64,000 bases of DNA from an uncultured Kiloniellaceae bacterium (GTDB taxonomy: Bacteria; Pseudomonadota; Alphaproteobacteria; Kiloniellales; Kiloniellaceae): contig CANLSF010000004.1 of the NCBI GenBank assembly GCA_947493695.1, positions 248,001 to 312,000 of the forward strand. The letters are read 5' to 3'. Shown here one piece after another: positions 1-9,809 of the stretch (position 1 is the first letter of the stretch; each line of letters begins with the position of its first letter). The notes under the pieces were generated by a model that worked only from the letters and a program-made list of their open reading frames with translations, did not search any database and was not told where the DNA came from. The position numbers were made by a program, and so were the translations under genes.

Positions 1-1
1 C

Positions 2-73
2 ACCGAAGTAAAGATCGACGGCAAAACGCTTCTGATCATGCGTGAGTCCGACATCATGGGTATTCTCCAGTAG
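2..73 (+). CDS. groS: Co-chaperonin GroES, C-terminal fragment
   Basis: The window opens inside a reading frame whose last 24 codons end in MRESDIMGILQ and a TAG stop. This matches the typical GroES C terminus, which forms part of the base of the heptameric lid that caps the GroEL folding chamber in the cytoplasm. The GroEL start lies 14 nt downstream, the classic groESL operon arrangement, which makes the call secure despite the short fragment. The promoter and any CIRCE/HrcA or sigma-32 control elements lie upstream of the window and cannot be assessed. Confidence 0.93.
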   Translation, partial: TEVKIDGKTLLIMRESDIMGILQ

Positions 74-81
74 GGAGCTGA

Positions 82-1743
<1,662 letters not shown>

Positions 1744-1795
1744 GAAGTCCGAACATCTCTGCGGGGGCTTTCGCACCCTGCAACGCACAGAAATC

Positions 1796-1824
1796 GGGGA
1801 CTGCCTTAGGGCGGTCCCCTTTTT
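1796..1824 (+). terminator. Rho-independent terminator of groESL
   Basis: A 10-bp stem (GGGGACTGCC / GGCGGTCCCC, with one G-U pair) closes a TTAG tetraloop and is followed at once by a run of five T. It lies about 50 nt after the groEL stop and fits the operon terminator. Confidence 0.92.
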
Positions 1825-1911
1825 CATGCCTTTAATCCGGTTTCCCTATAAACTGGCGCGAATCTATTGCCTAACCGCTAAAACCCCACTTCCGAAAGGT
1901 TCTGTTTCCAT

Positions 1912-2715
1912 ATGATCGATGCTGCCACCGTCACGAAAATCATCGAGGAAACGGCCCAGGAGGAGGTTTTACCGCGCTTTCAGAAGCTGAAGGAGGGCGA
2001 GGTCAGCGAAAAGGCCCAGGGTGAAGTGGTCACCATTGCCGATACTGAGACGGAACGTGTGTTGAGCGAACGGTTCCGTGCGCTGCTTCCCGGCTCCTAC
2101 GTGGTAGGGGAGGAAGCTGTTTCGGCCGATCCCGCGGTGATGAAGCTGCTGGAAGGTCCGGAACCGGTCTGGATCATCGATCCGATCGATGGCACCAGTA
2201 ATTATGCCTCGGGTAAACCGGTCTTCGCAGTCATGGTCGCGCTTGTGGTGGCCGGAGAAACCCGCAATGCCTGGATCCACGATCCCATCGGCGCGCGTTG
2301 TCTGACAGCCGAGCATGGGGCAGGGGCATGGATGTCCGGTCAACGACTCGCTGTGAAGGAGAGTGCCGCTGCCAGCGATATGTCCGGCACGCTCCATGCC
2401 AGCCAGTATGCGCTTCCCGACACGGCGGCCAAGATCAAGGCCAACCGCGAGCAGGTTCAGGCACTTCCCAGTTTGCGCTGTGCCGGTCATGAATACCTGC
2501 GGCTGGCCACAGCGCAGATGCATTTTTCCCTCTTTACCCGCCTGATGCCCTGGGATCACGTGGCGGGCTGCCTGATTCAGGAAGAGGCGGGTGGCGTGGC
2601 CCTCTGCTTCGACGGGACGCCCTACACAGCGCTTCGTCATCAGGAAAAGGGGCTGTTGATTGCGCCTTCGAGAGAGGCCTGGCTGGAACTGCAAAGTACA
2701 CTGCTTGCGGACTGA
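1912..2715 (+). CDS. Inositol monophosphatase family protein
   Basis: A 267-residue member of the Mg-dependent, Li-sensitive phosphatase superfamily (inositol monophosphatase, CysQ and histidinol-phosphatase relatives). The metal-binding motifs are visible: GEE at 66-68, DPIDGT at 90-95, and WDHVAG near residue 210, which carries the last catalytic aspartate. The length is normal for the family. The start ATG is preceded by GAAAGG about 13 nt upstream. The following membrane-protein gene starts 22 nt after the stop, so the two are probably cotranscribed. The substrate (inositol-P, PAP or histidinol-P) cannot be chosen from sequence alone. Confidence 0.9.
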   Translation: MIDAATVTKIIEETAQEEVLPRFQKLKEGEVSEKAQGEVVTIADTETERVLSERFRALLPGSYVVGEEAVSADPAVMKLLEGPEPVWIIDPIDGTSNYASGKPVFAVMVALVVAGETRNAWIHDPIGARCLTAEHGAGAWMSGQRLAVKESAAASDMSGTLHASQYALPDTAAKIKANREQVQALPSLRCAGHEYLRLATAQMHFSLFTRLMPWDHVAGCLIQEEAGGVALCFDGTPYTALRHQEKGLLIAPSREAWLELQSTLLAD

Positions 2716-2737
2716 TCCAAGAACAGGAGGCTGGAGT

Positions 2738-3472
2738 TTGGACGGAAGCCCGAGTTTGAACCAGAAACCGCCCTCGATTTTGCGTGATTTGCGCGAGGTG
2801 GTGCTCACCAACCTTTGTGTCTTGGCGTTTCGCGAAGCTGTGCCGGACCTTCGGAGGCTTGGCGGCCTATATCTTGCTTTCGGTTTATTCTGCACCTGGT
2901 TGGCCGGAGTGGGACGCTACTGGGACAATGAACGCGCAGACGTGTGGCAATACCTAGGCTTGGGTTCGGTTGCCTATGTATTTGCCATGTCGGCCGTGAT
3001 CTGGCTCCTGCTCTATCCCCTCAAACCGCGCCATTGGAATTATCGCAACGTCCTCATTTTCGTTTGCATGACGGCACCTCCGGCTCTGCTTTATGCGATC
3101 CCTGTGGAGCGCTTCATGACTTTGCAATCGGCGCAGACGGTCAACGTTTGGTTCCTTGCGGTGGTTGCCGGTTGGCGTGTGGCACTGTTGTTTCGGTTCC
3201 TGAAACGAAGCGCGGGTCTTTTCGGGGGTGAATTGATTGTGAGCAGCCTTTTGCCGATTACCCTGATTGTGACGGCATTGACCTTTCTGAATCTGGAACA
3301 CGTCGTGTTCAATATCATGAGTGGGATTGCGCCCGCGCAGCAAACAGCCAACGATGCAAGCTATGGCGTTCTTATCCTGATTACGGCGGGATCGGCAATG
3401 TTACTGCCATTTTTGGCGATCGGCTATCTCGTGCTCGTGTGGCTCTATTATTCAGGTGCAAGAACGCGATGA
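2738..3472 (+). CDS. Uncharacterised multi-pass membrane protein
   Basis: Not recognised as a named family. I place the start at TTG 2738 because a perfect AGGAGG lies 7 nt upstream and no ATG nearby has one; the longer frame from 2660 would overlap the preceding gene. The 244-residue product has a basic, hydrophilic N terminus of about 45 residues and then roughly six hydrophobic segments, ending in a membrane helix (LVLVWLYYSGARTR). Its stop overlaps the ATG of the radical SAM gene (ATGA at 3469-3472), so the two genes are translationally coupled and may act together, although no function can be read from the sequence. Confidence 0.8.
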   Translation: MDGSPSLNQKPPSILRDLREVVLTNLCVLAFREAVPDLRRLGGLYLAFGLFCTWLAGVGRYWDNERADVWQYLGLGSVAYVFAMSAVIWLLLYPLKPRHWNYRNVLIFVCMTAPPALLYAIPVERFMTLQSAQTVNVWFLAVVAGWRVALLFRFLKRSAGLFGGELIVSSLLPITLIVTALTFLNLEHVVFNIMSGIAPAQQTANDASYGVLILITAGSAMLLPFLAIGYLVLVWLYYSGARTR

Positions 3473-4782
3473 AGCTGGGCCTGATCGCCATGAGTGGTGT
3501 TCGGGCGCAAAACCCCGAACTGAACAGGCTTGGATTGACCTTGCCCGGTTTCGTCGAGCGAAACCGGGTGATTGCTTCTTTGCCCAGCCTCTCACTTTTG
3601 ACGCTTGCGGGGATGACGCCGACGGATATCGAGATGGAATACCATGAGGTGCCGGACCTTTCCCGGATGGCGGATCTTCCCGGTATTTTTGACGTGGTTG
3701 CGATCGCCAGTTACTCCGCCCAAATCAAGGATGCCTATCGTCTTGCTGATCGTTACCGCCGGGCTGGGAGCAAAGTTATTCTTGGCGGTCTGCACGTCTC
3801 GGCACGTCCGCACGAGGCAGCGACGCACGCGGACAGCATTGTGGTTGGGGAAGCTGAGCCGGTTTGGGCACAGGTTCTTTCCGACTTGAGGGCAAAACGC
3901 CTGCAACCACGCTATGCGGCATCCAGCGGTCAGTTTGATTTGCGTGAGGCGCCAATGCCGCGTTTCGAACTCCTGGATCCGGAGCGTTATAACCGCATTA
4001 CTGTCCAGACACAGCGCGGCTGCCCGCTATCCTGCGAATTCTGCGCGTCCTCGATCCGGATCGCACCGAAGTTTAGGACCAAACCGGTGGAAAAGGTCAT
4101 CGCGGAGATTCGTTGCATTAAGTCAATTTGGCCAAAACCCTTTATTGAATTTGCCGACGACAACACTTTTGCCAATAAAGCCCATGGAAAACGCCTGGTT
4201 AAAGAGCTGGAGAAGGAAGGGGTCCGCTGGTTCACTGAGACCGATGTCTCGGTTGCCGAGGATGATGAACTGCTTGCTATGCTCTCGGGCTCCGGCTGTT
4301 CGCAGCTGCTGATTGGACTGGAGGCCCCTGACGTCGAGACTCTCGACGGCCTGGAGACCAAGACAAACTGGAAGGCCAAGCGTGCGGATTATTACCTTGA
4401 GGCAATTGAAAAAATTCAACGTCACGGTATCACGGTCAACGGCTGTTTCATTCTAGGTCTGGACGGGCAGGGGCCGGGAGCTTTCGACGCGGTCCGAGAC
4501 TTTGTGCGTCAGTCGGCACTCTACGAGGTTCAAGTCACGCTTCAGACACCTTTTCCGGGTACCCCACTCTATGAACGCCTGCAGCGAGAGGGGCGACTTT
4601 TAGCCAAGGAAGACTGGGACCGCTGCACTCTTTTTGACTTGATGTTCGAGCCAACCGGGATGTCGGTCGAGGAACTGGAAACCGGCTTCAAGGGATTGGT
4701 CGAGGATCTCTACAGCGCGGATTTTACCCGGTGGCGCCGGGGGCAGTTTCGGCGCATTGGCACAGATAGAAGAGTCTCCTGA
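3469..4782 (+). CDS. B12-binding-domain radical SAM protein
   Basis: A 437-residue protein with an N-terminal Rossmann-like B12-binding-type domain (about residues 5-150, containing KVILGGLHVSARP) and a radical SAM core. The [4Fe-4S] ligands sit in RGCPLSCEFC (C185, C189, C192). The classical DxHxxG cobalamin-ligand motif is not visible, so B12 may bind base-off or not at all. Relatives include enzymes that modify hopanoids, tetrapyrroles and antibiotics. The GLEAP and FILGLDG segments typical of the core are present. The gene starts at the ATGA overlap with the upstream membrane protein. The substrate is unknown; coupling to a membrane protein fits lipid or pigment modification, but that is inference. 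Confidence 0.88.
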   Translation: MKLGLIAMSGVRAQNPELNRLGLTLPGFVERNRVIASLPSLSLLTLAGMTPTDIEMEYHEVPDLSRMADLPGIFDVVAIASYSAQIKDAYRLADRYRRAGSKVILGGLHVSARPHEAATHADSIVVGEAEPVWAQVLSDLRAKRLQPRYAASSGQFDLREAPMPRFELLDPERYNRITVQTQRGCPLSCEFCASSIRIAPKFRTKPVEKVIAEIRCIKSIWPKPFIEFADDNTFANKAHGKRLVKELEKEGVRWFTETDVSVAEDDELLAMLSGSGCSQLLIGLEAPDVETLDGLETKTNWKAKRADYYLEAIEKIQRHGITVNGCFILGLDGQGPGAFDAVRDFVRQSALYEVQVTLQTPFPGTPLYERLQREGRLLAKEDWDRCTLFDLMFEPTGMSVEELETGFKGLVEDLYSADFTRWRRGQFRRIGTDRRVS

Positions 4783-5159
4783 TTGTAACTTCAAGCTGAT
4801 TTGCATGGACCTGCAAAGCAGGCTGATGGCGGGTTAACCAAGTTTAACGGCTCTGTGCTTGGCTTTCGGCACGCTCGCACACCGGTATTTCGCTATCTCA
4901 TTGTTAAATAATGATTAAATTTCCAAATCATTAAAGATTAATTAAAGATTTAATCCAAAAATCTATCTCGGGTAGCAAGAACGGGAAGCGAAATACTAAC
5001 TTTTATGAGTATTGCGATTAACATTTTCGAGTTGCTATCCCCTCGCGCTGAGCGTGCGTCAAGCCAGTGAAGCCGGATCCTTTTTCATCCGAAGCAATGA
5101 AGGAGGATCGAATTCTGGAGTGACGTAATTCTATATAAGAGTTAGGGGACTACAGTGAG
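4783..5159. other. A+T-rich intergenic region with structured leader
   Basis: A 377-nt gene-free stretch before the AAA ATPase gene. The first part is very A+T-rich (repeated ATTAAAGATT around 4930-4952). The second part holds nested inverted repeats: GGGTAGCAA at 4970-4978 pairs with TTGCTATCC at 5032-5040 (one G-U), and AATACT/AGTATT lies inside. A second, stronger hairpin at 5076-5109 follows. Together they look like a structured 5' leader rather than a decayed gene. Confidence 0.5.
5076..5109 (+). promoter_or_regulatory. Leader hairpin burying an AGGAGG and an ATG
   Basis: A 13-bp stem (GATCCTTTTTCAT with ATGAAGGAGGATC, two G-U pairs) closes an 8-nt loop. The right arm contains both an AGGAGG (5101-5106) and an ATG (5097) that opens an 8-codon frame (MKEDRILE, stop TGA at 5121-5123). 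The hairpin ends about 50 nt before the ATPase start. It could act on translation or transcript stability; this is inference from complementarity alone. Confidence 0.4.
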
Positions 5160-6224
5160 ATGGAAGCTGCAAAATCGCTTACGCCGAAAGAACTTTCCGA
5201 GTTTCTTCGACGCGTCGCACCGGTTCGGCCGGTCTTTGTCTGGGGACCGCCCGGCGTCGGAAAATCGGCCCTGGTCGAAGACTTCGCCCGCTCCGTGGGT
5301 ATGGAGTGTTTATCACTCCGTGGTTCTCAACTGGCGCAAGAAGACATTCTTGGCGTGCCGCGGGTCGAAGCCGGTGTTCTTCGCTTCTCGCCGCCGGCTC
5401 AACTGGCCCGTAAGGAGCCCTATTGCCTCTATCTGGACGAGTTGAATGCCTGTTCGCCAGATGTTCAACGTGCGTTCTATTCCCTGATAGACAACCGCGG
5501 TATTGGTGAGTTCAGGTTACCAAAAGGCTCGGTTGTCATAGCGGCCGGTTATCGGGGCGGGGCGGATTCAATCACGAGGCCTTTAGCGTCCGATCTGATC
5601 AACCGGATGGCACATGTGCGACTGCGGGCCAATGCAAAGAGTTGGCTTGATTGGGCGGATAATGCCGGAATTCACCCACTCGTGACCGAATACATCCGAC
5701 TACGCTCGGATCATCTTTGGTCGACGCCCTCGCTTAATGAAGAGCCTTTTTCCAGTCCGCGCGCCTGGCACATTCTTTCCGATGCGCTTAAGTCCTGCGG
5801 TAACGAAGGTCTGAGCGAGGGTTTTGTGGAGACACTCGCCTCTGGTCTCATCAATCCGCCTCATGCCCGGCAATTTTCGGCCTTTAACCGGCAGCAGCTT
5901 CGTTCGCACGACCTCAAGGCCATATTTCAGGGCGAGACCGGGTGGCCGGACGCACCTGAAGAGCGCGATATCCTTTTCTTTCTGGTCGAATCCTTCCGTG
6001 CACAGCTGATTAGCGAGCTTCCCGTGAATGGCGACAATCTGGCGCAGGAAACTCGAGCTTTCACACGATCCGCCAAGAATCTCTTCGTGCAGCTTTCGGG
6101 CATTTCCCTTGAACTGGCGCAGTTGGTTGTCGCAAGAGGTGAAGATGGCGGGATTCTGCCGGACTGGTTTTTGGTCGAGCTGGCACGCGATCTGCCGAGG
6201 CTTGTGGCTTCGCGGAGAATTTGA
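5160..6224 (+). CDS. MoxR-type AAA+ ATPase
   Basis: A 354-residue cytoplasmic AAA+ ATPase of the MoxR/dynein-related type. Walker A is GPPGVGKS (about residues 29-36) and Walker B is CLYLDELNA (about 91-99); downstream segments such as DLINRMAHV fit the arginine-finger region. MoxR ATPases are thought to act as chaperones that remodel or activate partner proteins, typically VWA-domain proteins encoded next to them. The start ATG is preceded by TTAGGGG (spacing about 9). The partner gene follows after 3 nt, so the two form a bicistronic unit. The C-terminal 150 residues are helical and not assigned. Confidence 0.88.
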   Translation: MEAAKSLTPKELSEFLRRVAPVRPVFVWGPPGVGKSALVEDFARSVGMECLSLRGSQLAQEDILGVPRVEAGVLRFSPPAQLARKEPYCLYLDELNACSPDVQRAFYSLIDNRGIGEFRLPKGSVVIAAGYRGGADSITRPLASDLINRMAHVRLRANAKSWLDWADNAGIHPLVTEYIRLRSDHLWSTPSLNEEPFSSPRAWHILSDALKSCGNEGLSEGFVETLASGLINPPHARQFSAFNRQQLRSHDLKAIFQGETGWPDAPEERDILFFLVESFRAQLISELPVNGDNLAQETRAFTRSAKNLFVQLSGISLELAQLVVARGEDGGILPDWFLVELARDLPRLVASRRI

Positions 6225-6227
6225 AGC

Positions 6228-7538
6228 GTGACGCTTGTTGGAAAACTCGGGAAAAACCAGACCGCAATCCAGGAGGGTTATCAGCAGGCAGCCCGGTATC
6301 CTTTGATAGCGTCTCTGCCTGAGGTCGAGATTTCCTTCAGGGGGGTCGCATTTCACTTGCCGGCAAAAAGCTGGATTTCGATCTGTGCCGAACCGGCTTT
6401 ACAGAGCAAGCCAACAGCGGGTTCAAAAAAGGAACGAGAACCACTTGTCACCCTTTGGCCCAACCTGCGGCGCCGGGCGTCCGCGGAGGACTGGACTTAT
6501 ATCTTTGCACGTGTTCGGCTGCACATCGCCTTGAACCACCTCGACCCTCAGCGCAGGGATCTCAGTTGGCATATGGCAAGCTGGTGCCGTGCCGAGCAGA
6601 TGCTCGCGACCCTCGGTATCGGATCCCGGCCCGTGGAGTTTGGCCCCCTGCCGGAAGACCTGCCGCGGGGTGACGATGTCGCACTGGCGGCTTTCCTCGA
6701 CGAACAACCAATGCGACCGGAAATCGCGTGCCTTAGTCTGGCTGGAAGCGGACAGCGGTTCTGGCACTTTGGGGAACACTTTGAACTTTCCGGGAGACTT
6801 CGGGAGCAGCGGTCGGCCGCTCTGGCCCTGGGCATTCGCACCGCTGCCGCGCGGGCTCTCAAAAATCCCTGCGGTTCGGGCATGTCTTCAGATACCGGCA
6901 ACAAGTCCCACACAGTCGTGAGGTGCGCCCGCGACTGGATTCTCTCCGAGTATCCTCTGTTGGCAGCCTTGGCATCCTCTTTCGCCCTGGTCGAAGATGA
7001 AGCACAGTGTTCAAGGCTGTCGGTCACCGTTGCGGCCATCTGCGACGTGACTCAGGAAATCTATGTCAATCCCCGCGCGGCCCTGACGGAGGAAGAAGCG
7101 CGTTTTGTCCTGGCACACGAGTTCCTGCATGCCGGATTGCGTCATAGTGTGAGGCAGGGGGAGCGCGACCCCTGGTTATGGAACGTCGCCTGCGATTTCG
7201 TCATTAACGGCTGGTTACTTGAGATGAAACTGGGACATCCCCCTGAGGGTATTGGATTTCTGCATGATCCCGGTCTGAGGGATTCTTCCGCCGAAGAGAT
7301 ATACGAGCAGATCGTTTCAAACCTGGGATTGCTGCAGAAACTAAGTGGTGGCAGTACACTGAATGGAGAGAACTGCGATATTCTCAAAGGCGAAGAATGC
7401 CTGGGCACGTCGCGGGGAGGCGGGGTCGATCTGGATAGCTTTTATCGCCGGGCGTTGTTCGATGGCATAAGCCGACATCGCGATTCCAGCCGGGATCCTT
7501 TGCCGTTCGGGTTTATCAAGGCGATAGGAGCTCTATAG
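6228..7538 (+). CDS. DUF2201-type putative metallopeptidase with duplicated domain, no VWA
   Basis: A 436-residue protein starting at GTG, with GGAG 10 nt upstream. The C-terminal half contains HEFLHAGLRH (residues 297-306), the zinc motif HExxHxxxxH of the putative metallopeptidase domain normally found at the N terminus of DUF2201 'VWA-like' proteins. An earlier segment (about 83-160) aligns with the same domain: ARVRLHIALNH at 94-104 matches AHEFLHAGLRH, and LATLGIGSRP matches LEMKLGHPPE. It has lost the first His and the catalytic Glu. In related proteins a VWA region follows the peptidase, but here the frame ends shortly after it (LPFGFIKAIGAL). The upstream ATPase is the expected partner. 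Family identity is fairly sure, activity unknown. Confidence 0.78.
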   Translation: MTLVGKLGKNQTAIQEGYQQAARYPLIASLPEVEISFRGVAFHLPAKSWISICAEPALQSKPTAGSKKEREPLVTLWPNLRRRASAEDWTYIFARVRLHIALNHLDPQRRDLSWHMASWCRAEQMLATLGIGSRPVEFGPLPEDLPRGDDVALAAFLDEQPMRPEIACLSLAGSGQRFWHFGEHFELSGRLREQRSAALALGIRTAAARALKNPCGSGMSSDTGNKSHTVVRCARDWILSEYPLLAALASSFALVEDEAQCSRLSVTVAAICDVTQEIYVNPRAALTEEEARFVLAHEFLHAGLRHSVRQGERDPWLWNVACDFVINGWLLEMKLGHPPEGIGFLHDPGLRDSSAEEIYEQIVSNLGLLQKLSGGSTLNGENCDILKGEECLGTSRGGGVDLDSFYRRALFDGISRHRDSSRDPLPFGFIKAIGAL

Positions 7539-7574
7539 ACTTTGCCTCGCAGACGCGATCGAGCATCCTCGCGT

Positions 7575-8267
7575 TCAACTCAGGGCAAAATCCATCGCCG
7601 CACGGGCATGGAGTGCCGTTGTGTCGAAGGCCGGAATCTCGAAGTCATCTGCGGAAACCAGAAGACCCACTTCGGTACAGCCGAAGATGACGCTGTCAGC
7701 GCCGGATTTCTGCCCCCGGTCAACGACTTCCAGATAACCTGCTTTTGAGGTTGGCGAGATCACGCCCTGACAGAGTTCGTCATAAATTACGTCATGAACG
7801 AGTGTCCGGCCCGCGTCATCGGGTATGCGGGCGGTGATGCCGTGGCGTTCGTTCAGGCGGCCTTTATAGAAATCCTGTTCCATGGTGTAGCGTGTGGCCA
7901 GGAGGAGAGGGTGCTGGACCTGCGCCTTCTTCAGCGCAAGAGCCGTGGTATCGGCGATATGAATCAAGGGGATGTGGACCGCACTTTGCACCTCTTCCGC
8001 CATTTTATGCATGGTGTTGGTGCAGATCAGGACACAGTCGGCGCCGCCTTTTTCGATGTTCCGGGCCGCCTCCGTCATCTTCTCGGTGGCCTGCTCCCAA
8101 TCACCGGCGGCCTGTAAGGTCTCGATCTCGCCGAAATCGAAGGACCATATGAGAATTTGCGCTGAGTGCAGTCCGCCAAGAGCTTCGCGGGCCATGCGGT
8201 TAAGCAGCTGATAGTAGATCACGGTGCTTTCCCAGCTCATACCGCCGATCAGACCAATGGTTTTCAT
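7575..8267 (-). CDS. Aspartate/glutamate racemase family protein
   Basis: A 230-residue PLP-independent amino acid racemase of the YgeA/aspartate racemase type. The two catalytic cysteines are visible: C82 in CTNTMHK and C197 in GCTEVGLL. The N terminus (MKTIGLIGGMSWEST) is the family signature. Such cytoplasmic enzymes interconvert L- and D-amino acids (Asp, or broader substrates). The gene ends only 36 nt from the end of the convergent metallopeptidase gene and lies 38 nt downstream of mazG, with which it is probably cotranscribed. Substrate specificity cannot be told from the sequence. Confidence 0.93.
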   Translation of the reverse strand: MKTIGLIGGMSWESTVIYYQLLNRMAREALGGLHSAQILIWSFDFGEIETLQAAGDWEQATEKMTEAARNIEKGGADCVLICTNTMHKMAEEVQSAVHIPLIHIADTTALALKKAQVQHPLLLATRYTMEQDFYKGRLNERHGITARIPDDAGRTLVHDVIYDELCQGVISPTSKAGYLEVVDRGQKSGADSVIFGCTEVGLLVSADDFEIPAFDTTALHARAAMDFALS

Positions 8268-8305
8268 TCGGGTGTCCGTTTCTGAGAGTTTGGCCGGAAG
8301 AATTC

Positions 8306-9136
8306 TTAGCTTCGTTCCGTCTCTTTGGCTTTTTGCCAGTGGCTTTCCATGAGATCGAGCGGTGCATCTGCAGGATTGATGCTGTCCTCGGCAAGGCGTT
8401 GCTCGACAATACGGAAACGGCGTTCGAATTTTGCATTGGTGCCGCGCAGGGCAGCTTCCGGGTCGATATCCAGATGCCGAGCCAGATTCGCCAGCGCGAA
8501 GAGGGTGTCGCCAAATTCGTCCGCGAGCCGTTCCTGCCGGGTCGCGCGTGCTTCCGGGCTGGCAGACCCCTCATCGCTGTCCATGACTTCCCGCAACTCC
8601 CCGATCTCCTCGCTGACCTTGTCGAGGACCTGGCGTGCTTCTGGCCAGTCAAATCCAACGCGGGCGGCGCGTTTCTGGAGTTTGAGGGCGCGGGTCAAGC
8701 CCGGCAGGCCAACCGTCACGCCTTCAAGGGCGCTGACAGGCGCGCCGTTGGCCTTTGCGCTGCGTTCCTCGGCTTTCTGTTTTTCCCAGGAGGCCGTCTG
8801 CGTGGCCGCATCGCGCTCTTTCTCGCTGCCGAACACATGCGGATGGCGGCGGATCATCTTATCGCTGATCGCCGCGATGACATCGTTGAAATCGAAGGAC
8901 TCCTGCTCCTGCGCCATACGGGAATGAAAGACCACCTGAAGGAGGAGGTCTCCCAACTCGTCTTTCAGCGCATCCATATCGCCTTGCTCGATTGCTTCGG
9001 CGACCTCGTAAGCTTCTTCGATGGTGTAGGGGGCAATGGAGGCAAAAGTCTGCTCTACATCCCATGGGCAACCGCTATCGCGGTTCCGCAAACGGGCCAT
9101 GATTTCGAGCAGAGCGTCTATCTTGTGAGGGGACAT
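8306..9136 (-). CDS. mazG: Nucleoside triphosphate pyrophosphohydrolase MazG
   Basis: A 276-residue two-domain MazG that hydrolyses non-canonical or excess NTPs/dNTPs to NMP and PPi in the cytoplasm. The N-terminal domain shows CPWDVEQTF and YTIEEAYEVAEAI (Mg-binding ExxE type), and the second domain carries DEFGDTLFALANLARHL. The start is placed at ATG 9136, after a GAGAGA-type ribosome binding site; a GTG at 9157 would add seven residues (MKNTERS) but has no good site. The racemase gene follows 38 nt downstream in the same direction. Confidence 0.95.
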   Translation of the reverse strand: MSPHKIDALLEIMARLRNRDSGCPWDVEQTFASIAPYTIEEAYEVAEAIEQGDMDALKDELGDLLLQVVFHSRMAQEQESFDFNDVIAAISDKMIRRHPHVFGSEKERDAATQTASWEKQKAEERSAKANGAPVSALEGVTVGLPGLTRALKLQKRAARVGFDWPEARQVLDKVSEEIGELREVMDSDEGSASPEARATRQERLADEFGDTLFALANLARHLDIDPEAALRGTNAKFERRFRIVEQRLAEDSINPADAPLDLMESHWQKAKETERS

Positions 9137-9263
9137 GCTTCTCTCTGTGTTTTTCACAGGGGAGCATATCCCAATTCGGGCCTAGAGCAAGACACCGGGC
9201 CCGATGAACGCGGCACACCGAAAGGTTTTTTTCTTCTATCGAGAAGCGAGCGGATGAGAGGTA

Positions 9264-9308
9264 AAAGGTCGCAAACCAGACTTAACTCCCAATCGGTTTG
9301 CGACCTTT
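9264..9308 (-). terminator. 14-bp inverted repeat, terminator of the XRE gene
   Basis: A perfect 14-bp inverted repeat (AAAGGTCGCAAACC at 9264-9277, GGTTTGCGACCTTT at 9295-9308) closes a 17-nt loop. Read leftward it lies 118 nt after the XRE gene stop and its outer arm ends in a run of T, which fits an intrinsic terminator ahead of mazG. The long loop leaves room for a protein-binding role instead. Confidence 0.6.
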
Positions 9309-9425
9309 AAAATATACCATTTCCTTGCACCCGTATTCGCACGCGAGATCATCGGGTAAACCAACTGTACCGGGAGCCAATTGCTCTCTATCCCGGTACA
9401 TTGGCCAGGCTTTTTATTCCGTTCG

Positions 9426-9809
9426 TCAGGCTGTCTCGGTTGTCCCCAGCGCGCGGATCAGCCCCGAAATGCTTCGTCGGATGCTGTCGGACGGAATTGC
9501 GTTGAACTGCCGGACGAGGCGGACCGATTCCATCGAGTTGGTCTGTTCGCCCGCAGATTTTGCTTCCTGAGAAGCATCCTGCTCGTAACCGGCAAAAAAG
9601 TAGGTAATGCTCGTGTCGAGGACATCAGCAAGCTGGTACAACCGTCCGGCGCTGATGCGATTCGTGCCGTGCTCATATTTCTGCAACTGTTGGAAAGAAA
9701 TCCCAATCAGGCGTGCGACCTGTTGTTGTGTCAGTCCAACTTCGATGCGACGTGCATGTATTCTACGTGCGACGTGCGCATTTATCGATTTTTGTACGTC
9801 TGGCGACAT
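9426..9809 (-). CDS. XRE-family transcriptional regulator (first of two)
   Basis: A 127-residue DNA-binding protein with a Cro/C1-type helix-turn-helix at about residues 12-68 (IHARRIEVGLTQQQVARLIG, then FQQLQKYEHGTNRISAGRLY). The next segment, TSITYFFAGYEQ, is typical of short alphaproteobacterial XRE regulators. The start is placed at ATG 9809 because GGTGGAAG precedes it; the frame is open further upstream, but that part is unlike protein. The C-terminal 50 residues are hydrophilic and unassigned. It is followed by a terminator-like inverted repeat. A related regulator lies 290 nt upstream in the same orientation. The target is unknown. Confidence 0.88.
   Translation of the reverse strand: MSPDVQKSINAHVARRIHARRIEVGLTQQQVARLIGISFQQLQKYEHGTNRISAGRLYQLADVLDTSITYFFAGYEQDASQEAKSAGEQTNSMESVRLVRQFNAIPSDSIRRSISGLIRALGTTETA

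Noticed and set aside
6508-6518. Another CACGTG core (TTTGCACGTGT)
   Set aside because: Flanks do not match parS and it lies inside a coding sequence.
7542-7748. Short frame after the metallopeptidase, considered as the missing VWA part
   Set aside because: It overlaps the conserved end of the racemase gene on the other strand and has no VWA features.
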